From the NCBI GenBank assembly GCA_029582165.1, contig CM055884.1:15456537-15520536 (forward strand): a stretch of DNA of 64,000 nt, written 5' to 3'. The first letter of the stretch is position 1. Each line of letters starts with the position of its first letter. Shown piece after piece: positions 58,291 to 64,000 of the stretch. A program made the translations under genes and the position numbers. The notes below the pieces were generated by a model. It was not told the origin of the DNA. It saw nothing but the letters and a program-made list of their open reading frames with translations, and searched no databases. Source of the stretch: Portulaca oleracea. Its lineage: Eukaryota; Streptophyta; Magnoliopsida; Caryophyllales; Portulacaceae.

Positions 58291-59323
58291 TAAAGCGTGG
58301 CGCGGTGGGAGAGATTGATGGACTAGCTTGAGAATCTTGAATCAACAATCAACAAAAGCTTGAAACCCCAAAAGGATTGGATATGACCTTGGATAAAGGA
58401 GATTCCACCACCAAAGGCCTAACACCCCACCATGACCATCATAAAGGAAGAATCCACCAAATGATCAATAAAGGAATGACTAGAAACACCACCATTAATC
58501 AATGGATAAAGTAATCTAGATTTTGAGAGAAAACTTAGGGAAACCCTAACCAATGCATAAGCATGTTCATAATTCATCAAAAATCTTCTGGAAACACATA
58601 ACAACTAGCTATTTATACTAATTCTAAAATTAAGTCAAAACAGCGAAGAAACGGCGTCTTCCAGAACGTTGGCTCGGGCGAGCAAGGGCACGGCTCGGGC
58701 GAGCAGGCCTTCTGTCCGCCGCAAGCTGTCGCAGGGCGGAAGGTCGCGTGCGCAGCATACCCGGACAGTAGCTCGGCTCGGGCGAGCCATAAGATGGCTC
58801 GGGCGAGCGGGCCATCTGGATGGATGGTTGCGTGCACGACGAGGGTCGGGCATATGCTCGGCTCGGGCGAGCAAAGGTGCCGCCAGCGAGCACCATCCGA
58901 TGGATGGTGGCGCGCAGTCGAGCGATGCTCGGCTCGGGCGAGCAAAGGTGCTGCTCGGGCGAGCAGTCCATCTGGATACGTGGTTGTGCGCACGATGAAA
59001 ACCCGACAGAGACGCTGCTCGGGCGAGCAGGCTCCCTGACGCCCAGTTCACGCTTATTCCTGCCGAAAGACTTCGAACCATTTTAAAGGCCCGAAGTTGG
59101 TCCCGACGTGGACTCGTAGCTCCATTTCCATGGTCCGAGGTCCCATTTGAAGTGGATGCCACACCCGTTGCCGATCAAACCACGCCTCCAGGGTCCCGGG
59201 TCCACCTTATAATGCACCTCACACCCGACCTTGAAGTCATGTTTCTCTTGTTTTATGAAAGGGGTACGGGAAGACTTGGAGACCATGGATTTTAGGGATC
59301 GGGACCCATCACGATATGCTTCA
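58291..59323 (-). repeat. 3' LTR of the Ty3 gag-protease element
   Basis: 1033 bp. On the plus strand it runs from TAAAGCGTGG (one change from the expected TGAAGC) to GATATGCTTCA. It holds eight intact GCTCGGGCGAGC motifs. The last 240 bp (59083-59323) are also the end of the gag-protease ORF. Confidence 0.92.
58671..59034. repeat. Eight GCTCGGGCGAGC palindromes in the 3' LTR
   Basis: Five-base arms GCTCG/CGAGC around GG, often extended to GGCTCGGGCGAGCC. They are interspersed with 'ccatctggatggatggt' and 'cacgacgagggtcgg' repeats. Confidence 0.85.
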
Positions 59324-61221
59324 TACTCCCCTTCTTGAAAAAGAGTTGCCCTCAACTCTTGGGAGTTAAAACCGAAGCACTCCTCATCGATTGGCTCCAT
59401 GAAGCTTCGAACTTCCCGAACGCCAAGAACATTTGTGGTAGCCGTCAAACAAGCATCGAACCCCACAATGTACCCATCGTCCAAGTGTAAGAAGGTAGAG
59501 GGTGGCTTGTTTTGTGAAGGTGAGGGGTTAAGGGGCGGTAGGGGAAATTTATGTGGTGCTTGGGAACTCTCAATCTCACTAGGCTCGCTACGAGGCAAAG
59601 ACAAAGCAAGAGGGAGCTCATCCTCGCCAAGAGCACACTCATGCCGTGTTTCGCTCATCATGAGAAGGTTCCTCAACTCACTACCCATCCCGGCTTTTGC
59701 AGTTTCGGTTTCTCGCGGAGAATGGGGAAGCAGTTTGATCCTCTTGCTTTTATGGGTGAATGTGTAAGTGTTGTTAAACCCACTGTGCACCGTTTTCTTG
59801 TCATATTGCCATGGACGACCCAATAAAATGTGACAAGCGCTCATAGGGACAACATCACAAACAAGGGAATCATCGTAGTTAGATCCGAAAGAAAAATTCA
59901 CTAAGACTTGCTTAGTTACCTTGACACCGTTGTGATTGTTGAGCCAATGGAGTGAATAGGGTCGAGGATGCGGCAATAGAGGCAAGCCAAGCTTCTCAAC
60001 CATAGTGGTTGATGCGACGTTCGTGCAACTCCCTCCGTCGATGACAAGAGTGCACACTTTTCCACCTACGAAGCACCGCGTTTGGAACAACATTTCCCTT
60101 TGGGCCTTGTCGAGAGGAGTCTCATGGTTATGCAAAACTCTCCTCACAACAAGTGCGTCTCCACGCACGGGGGGTAAGGGAATGGTATCCTCATCATCAC
60201 TAGCATTCGCATCTTCAACCAATACTTCGGGTTCCTCTTGAGCCTTCCGAAGCTCATCTTCGATGTCGTGGACCTCTTGGAGTGTCAAAGTCCGACGGTT
60301 TGGGCAATCGGCTTGAAAATGGCCGTAACCATGACACTTAAAGCACTTCCGGCCTTCCGTTCGTTTAGGAGGTTCCGTTAGAGGCTCCGAAGCAAGTCCC
60401 TTTCCTTTGTCAAGTCTTGGTACCGGTGTGGACTTGGGTGGCTCGCTAGACTTTGGAGTGTTTGAATCCGGAGGAGGTAGGCTAGATGGTGAGTAGACGG
60501 GTCTAGACAAGGGCTTGGTGTTGGACCTTTCCATTCTTCTTCGCTCAACTCGGAGAGCCAAACTGCACAATTCATCCATAGAATAGTATGGTTGGACCTC
60601 AACCCGTTTAGCAATTGTGGAGTCCAAACCATTCAAGAAACGCATCATGGTTTGATCTTCCGGCTCTTGAAGGCCACTCCTAATAAGAAGTTGCTCGAAT
60701 TCCGAAATGTAATCACCGACGGATCGTTTTCCTTGGGTAAGAGCATACATTTTCCTCAAGACATCCTGCCGGTAGGTGTTCGGCAAGAAGCGGCGATTCA
60801 TCACTTGTTTGAGTCGTGTCCAAGTAGAAATTCTCGCCTTTCCTTCACGAACCCGTTGTACCTTCATATTCTCAAACCAAAGCGAAGCGGCCTTGGTGAG
60901 TTTCAAGCTCGCGATCTTATAAGCCTTTTCATCATCATACTCCTTAGTCTCGAAGATCCTATCCATCAATTGGATCCATTCGATGTAGTCATCCAGATCA
61001 TTGGAACCATTGAACTCGGGGATGTCGATCTTGATGTCTTGGAAGTCGTCACGAGGAGGTCGATCGTGCACGTCTCGACGAATTCGACGTCGAGGGGAGC
61101 CTCTAGCATCGTCGCTCGACTCAAAGTTGGGAGGAGGACGGATGGGGCTTTGTGCAAGCCTCCGTCGTTCAACTAGTGGTGGAGCTTGACGCTCTAGGGT
61201 GAGGCTGTCAAACCGTGCCAT
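59083..61221 (-). CDS. gag: Gag-protease polyprotein, intact (712 aa)
   Basis: It starts at the ATG at 61221 (MARFDSLTLERQ). The retrotransposon gag domain lies at about residues 65-235 (IPEFNGSNDLDDYIEWIQLM, YISEFEQLLIRSGLQEPEDQ). The zinc knuckle CFKCHGYGHFQADC is at about 293-306. The aspartic protease has LVIDGGSCTNVAS (about 398-410) and ILLGRPWQYD. The gag style suggests a chromovirus such as Reina (from memory). The frame is also open upstream to about 61465 and looks coding (DREEPSYRGSPQLRVLENRL) but offers no ATG. At its end it reads through the polypurine tract into the 3' LTR. The product would bind element RNA and cleave itself; the enzymes for reverse transcription must come in trans. 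Confidence 0.88.
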   Translation of the reverse strand: MARFDSLTLERQAPPLVERRRLAQSPIRPPPNFESSDDARGSPRRRIRRDVHDRPPRDDFQDIKIDIPEFNGSNDLDDYIEWIQLMDRIFETKEYDDEKAYKIASLKLTKAASLWFENMKVQRVREGKARISTWTRLKQVMNRRFLPNTYRQDVLRKMYALTQGKRSVGDYISEFEQLLIRSGLQEPEDQTMMRFLNGLDSTIAKRVEVQPYYSMDELCSLALRVERRRMERSNTKPLSRPVYSPSSLPPPDSNTPKSSEPPKSTPVPRLDKGKGLASEPLTEPPKRTEGRKCFKCHGYGHFQADCPNRRTLTLQEVHDIEDELRKAQEEPEVLVEDANASDDEDTIPLPPVRGDALVVRRVLHNHETPLDKAQREMLFQTRCFVGGKVCTLVIDGGSCTNVASTTMVEKLGLPLLPHPRPYSLHWLNNHNGVKVTKQVLVNFSFGSNYDDSLVCDVVPMSACHILLGRPWQYDKKTVHSGFNNTYTFTHKSKRIKLLPHSPRETETAKAGMGSELRNLLMMSETRHECALGEDELPLALSLPRSEPSEIESSQAPHKFPLPPLNPSPSQNKPPSTFLHLDDGYIVGFDACLTATTNVLGVREVRSFMEPIDEECFGFNSQELRATLFQEGEYEAYRDGSRSLKSMVSKSSRTPFIKQEKHDFKVGCEVHYKVDPGPWRRGLIGNGCGIHFKWDLGPWKWSYESTSGPTSGL

Positions 61222-61687
61222 GATGGCATTAAGGGTTCGATTGATGGAGGAGAATTGCTCGTCATGGGTGGCAAGTCGATTCTCGAGAACTCGAAGTTGG
61301 GGGCTACCCCGGTAGCTAGGTTCCTCTCGATCGGAGTCATCGTGATCTTCGATGTCGAGGGAAAAGGTATGGGACGGATTGTGTTTGGGATATTTTGTGG
61401 AGTTTGGGGGTTTTCTTGTAGTTGGCTTGTGTTTGGCTAAGGGTTCTTTGTGTTTTTATCACTTGGGCATTTTATCGAACACCTTGTGTGCACAAATTTT
61501 CCAACTCTTCCTCAAGCTCCAATATGCATCAAAATCAACAAACACAATAGCAATAACAATTTCTCCAACACACTTGGAGTCACAAGGGATGGGGAACACC
61601 AATATTTCAATCAAAATACCAAAATCCAACAATAGAGAACTACTAGTATAAACAATGGAAAAAACTCAAGCTAGATGAAAACCTTGA
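61222..61687 (-). other. Leader of the Ty3 gag-protease element
   Basis: Between primer site and gag ATG. The part nearest the ATG (61222-61370) is open in the gag frame and reads as coding. The rest is AT-rich with no other feature. Confidence 0.6.
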
Positions 61688-61699
61688 GCTCTGATACCA
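61688..61699 (-). other. Primer binding site, initiator tRNA-Met type (Ty3 element)
   Basis: The minus strand reads TGGTATCAGAGC, a perfect match to the usual plant site, 2 bp from the 5' LTR. Confidence 0.9.
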
Positions 61700-61701
61700 A
61701 A

Positions 61702-62711
61702 TGAAGCGTGCCGCGGTGGGAGAGATTGATGGACTAGCTTGAGAATCTTGAATCAACAAAAGCTTGAAACCCCAAAAGGATTGGATATGACCTTGGATAA
61801 AGGAGATTCCACCACCAAAGGCCTAACACCCCACCATGACCATCATAAAGGAAGAATCCACCAAATGATCAATAAAGGAATGACTAGAAACACCACCATT
61901 AATCAATGGATAAAGTAATCTAGATTTTGAGAGAAAACTTAGGGAAACCCTAACCAATGCATAAGCATGTTCATAATTCATCAAAAAGCTTCTGGAAACA
62001 CATAACAACTAGCTATTTATACTAATTCTAAAATTAAGTCAAAACAGCGAAGAAACGACGTCTTCCAGAACGTTGGCTCGGGCGAGCAAGGGCACGGCTC
62101 GGGCGAGCAGGCCTTCTGTCCGCCGCAAGCCATCGCAGGGCGGAAGGTCGCGTGCGCAGCATACCCGGACAGTAGCTCGGCTCGGGCGAGCCATAAGATG
62201 GCTCGGGCGCCATCCGATGGATGGTTGCGCGCACGACGAGGGTCGCATATGCCGGCTCGGCGAGCAAAGGCGCCGCGGCGGTCCATCTGGATGGATGGTG
62301 GCATGCACGACGAGGGTCGGGCAGATGCTCGGCTCGGGCGAGCAAAGGTGCCGCCGAGCGGCGATCCATCCGATACGTGGTTGTGCGCACGATGAAAACC
62401 CGACAGAGACGCCGGCGGCGAGCTCCACGACGCCTTCACGCTTATTCCTGCCGAAAGACTTCGAACCATTTTAAAGGCCCGAAGTTGGTCCCGACGTGGA
62501 CTCGTAGCTCCACTTCCATGGTCCGGGGTCCCATTTTAAGTGGATGCCACACCCGTTGCCGATCAAACCACGCCTCCAGGGTCCCGGGTCCACCTTATAA
62601 TGCACCTCACACCCGACCTTGAAGTCATGTTTCTTTTGTTTTATGAAAGGGGTACGGGAAGACTTGGAGACCATGGATTTTAGGGATCGGAACCCATCAC
62701 GATATGCTTCA
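61702..62711 (-). repeat. 5' LTR of the Ty3 gag-protease element
   Basis: 1010 bp from TGAAGCGTGCC to GATATGCTTCA on the plus strand. It is nearly identical to the other LTR outside the palindrome region. Inside that region (62075-62440) it has only four intact GCTCGGGCGAGC motifs and a set of small deletions. Confidence 0.92.
62075..62440. repeat. GCTCGGGCGAGC palindromes in the 5' LTR, partly deleted
   Basis: Intact copies at about 62076, 62097, 62180 and 62331. Decayed versions include GGCTCGGGCGCC (62201) and GGCTCGGCGAGC (62254). Confidence 0.85.
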
Positions 62712-62716
62712 CCATC

Positions 62717-63041
62717 AGAAAGGTCCTCCATCAAATTCCAGATTCTCAAGATGATGATAATGAGGACACCCCTCGTATATTTCAGCGAGGTCCTCTGAAA
62801 CAAAATGAAGAGCCTCCTCTAAATGACACCGTGCAATCAACTTCGGAACATGAGGAACATGAAGCTCAAGGACCTCCACATGATGAAGAACAAGGACCTT
62901 CCTCAAGTGAAGGACAAGGACCTTCACCGACAGAAACTCCTCAAATGACTAATACTGCACAACAAAACACCGAGGAGTCATCAAGGACCTTCAGGTTCAA
63001 ACCTGCTCATTCAGCCGACAACCTCCTTTCAGGTCTGGAAA
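62717..63041 (+). pseudogene. pol: Copia integrase C-terminal linker
   Basis: It continues the frame cut at 58285. Acidic, proline- and glutamine-rich sequence (SQDDDNEDTPRIFQRGP, DEEQGPSSSEGQGPSP) leads to the segment before RT ([14 protein letters not shown]). Repeated 'caaggaccttc' wording gives a short internal amino-acid repeat (QGPSS/QGPSP). A frameshift near 63042 ends it. Confidence 0.75.
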
Positions 63042-64000
63042 CAGGTATCATCTCTGAGAAACTTTTGTGCCTTTCGAGCATTTGTTTCTCAGATTGAACC
63101 TAAAGGACCTGAGGAAGCTCTCAAGGACAGCAACTGGATCCTAGCCATGCAAGAAGAATTAAATCAATTCGAGCACAACCAAGTATGGAAGCTTGTCCTA
63201 AGACCCAAACACCATCCAGTCATTGGTGTGAAGTGGGTCTACCGCAAAAAATTAGATGAACATGGCACTGTTACTAGAAACAAGGCAAGGCTAGTCGCCA
63301 AAGGATACAACCAAGAAGAAGGCATTGATTATGAAGAAACCTTCGCACCAGTTGCAAGAATAGAGGCCATTCGGATACTCCTTGCCTACGCTGCGTCAAC
63401 TCACATGAAACTGTATCAAATGGATGTAAAAAGTTCCTTCCTTAATGGATACCTAAAGGAAGAAGTCTATGTGGAACAACCTCCAGGTTTTGAACAACAA
63501 AATCCAGACACTCATGTTTACAGACTTCAGAAGGCCCTTTATGGGCTAAAACAAGCTCCCAGATCTTGGTATGAGAGACTAAGTGCCTTTCTTCTAAGAA
63601 ATGGATTCACAAGAGGTCTTATAGACAAAACACTGTTCATCAAAAACTCAGGTCAGGACTCCACTATTATTCCAGTTTATGTAGATGACATTATTTTTGG
63701 TGCTACTAATGAACTCCTAGTGAAGGACTTCTCTGATCTTATGAGCAAGGAATTTGAAATGAGTCTTTTGGGAGAACTTAGATTCTTCCTTGGCCTACAA
63801 ATCAAGCAGCATGAAGATGGCATCTTCATCAATCAGAGTAAGTATGTCAAAGAACTCCTAAAGAAGTATGAGCTTGAAAATGTCAAGCATTGTAGCACTC
63901 CAATGTCCTCTACCATAAAGCTTGATCATGATCAAAATGGTAAGGACATTTCTGACAAACAATATCGAGGTATGATTGGATCTCTCCTCTATCTAATTGC
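63042..64000 (+). pseudogene. pol: Copia reverse transcriptase, partial at the window edge
   Basis: After the frameshift one frame is open to the last base: [80 protein letters not shown] and the catalytic [10 protein letters not shown] (63678-63707). The segment up to [12 protein letters not shown] is the start of the thumb and RNase H link. These are standard Ty1/copia RT motifs. RNase H and the 3' LTR lie outside. The frame itself is undamaged here. Confidence 0.88.

Larger units (their letters stand above)
58291..62711 (-). mobile_element. Non-autonomous Ty3 element encoding gag and protease only
   Basis: Two LTRs of about 1 kb in direct orientation flank 2378 bp. Perfect 5-bp duplications CCATC lie at 58286-58290 and 62712-62716. 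The primer site on the minus strand (61699-61688) and the pyrimidine-side polypurine tract next to 59323 set the orientation. There is no RT, RNase H or integrase, so it depends on enzymes made elsewhere. It is the youngest-looking LTR element of the window. Confidence 0.93.
54123..64000 (+). mobile_element. Ty1/copia element, Sirevirus-like, running off the right edge
   Basis: LTR, tRNA-Met-type primer site, gag, protease, integrase and RT appear in copia order. The gag matches Sirevirus gags in style: LLTGDNYRIWKRQM at the start, a FRRLYRKNPRFRG segment and a late knuckle. Two younger insertions break it, a MITE at 56584 and a Ty3 element at 58291. A stop at 57539 and frameshifts near 57010 and 63042 show it is also decayed by mutation. 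Confidence 0.88.

Noticed and set aside
58613..59162. Several overlapping arginine/alanine-rich ORFs on both strands of the LTR
   Set aside because: They arise from the GC-rich GCTCGGGCGAGC repeats, overlap in up to five frames and differ between the two LTRs.

Overview
The window is nuclear DNA of a flowering plant, probably a eudicot. The sequence shows this directly: it holds almost nothing but plant retrotransposons and DNA transposons nested in one another, plus a fragment of a plant aquaporin gene with its intron and a fragment of plastid rps3. I cannot name the species. No intact host gene is visible. The dense nesting suggests a repeat-rich, possibly pericentromeric, region (inference).

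Positions 1-25063. A DNA transposon with long terminal inverted repeats (219-22763) has been swollen to 22.5 kb by a head-to-tail array of one non-autonomous LTR retrotransposon. The array holds five LTRs alternating with four internal regions (885-21717, period about 4.8 kb). Each internal region follows a tRNA-Asp-type primer binding site and encodes a gag-like protein with a zinc knuckle, and every copy is broken differently. A related but smaller inverted-repeat element (23357 to about 25063) carries an antisense piece of a PIP aquaporin gene, with an intron at the family position, and long TCC/TTC microsatellites.

Positions 25064-44114. After gene-like scraps comes a plastid-derived insert of rps3 (25783-26040). 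Two related long LTRs of an unclassified family follow (about 27600-28983 and 29055-30861). An old Athila-type Ty3 element (30870-44114) then interrupts the second. It retains gag, protease, RT, RNase H, integrase and a 3' ORF, all with stops and frameshifts. Its LTR ends and its polypurine region resemble those of the tandem array, so the array family looks like a non-autonomous relative of this lineage.

Positions 44115-54122. The interrupted unclassified element resumes as non-coding DNA made of several degenerate tandem-repeat blocks and recurring hairpin/T-tract boxes. A 5'-truncated second Athila copy (49657-54122) follows. Its 3' LTR is cut by a Ty1/copia element.

Positions 54123-64000. 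The copia element (Sirevirus-like by its gag) runs off the right edge. A 360-bp inverted-repeat MITE with a perfect 9-bp target duplication sits inside it. So does a Ty3 element encoding only gag and protease (58291-62711, minus strand, 5-bp target duplication). That element holds the only long undamaged ORF of the window.

The observation most worth following is that four unrelated LTR families here each carry a cluster of family-specific, CpG-rich palindromes of 12-18 bp in their LTR or leader. These are AACACGGNCCGTGTT, GGCACGGTCCGTGCC, AAAACCCGCGCGGGTTTT and GCTCGGGCGAGC. The tandem LTR array, the captured aquaporin exons and a copia-LTR scar inside an Athila LTR come next.
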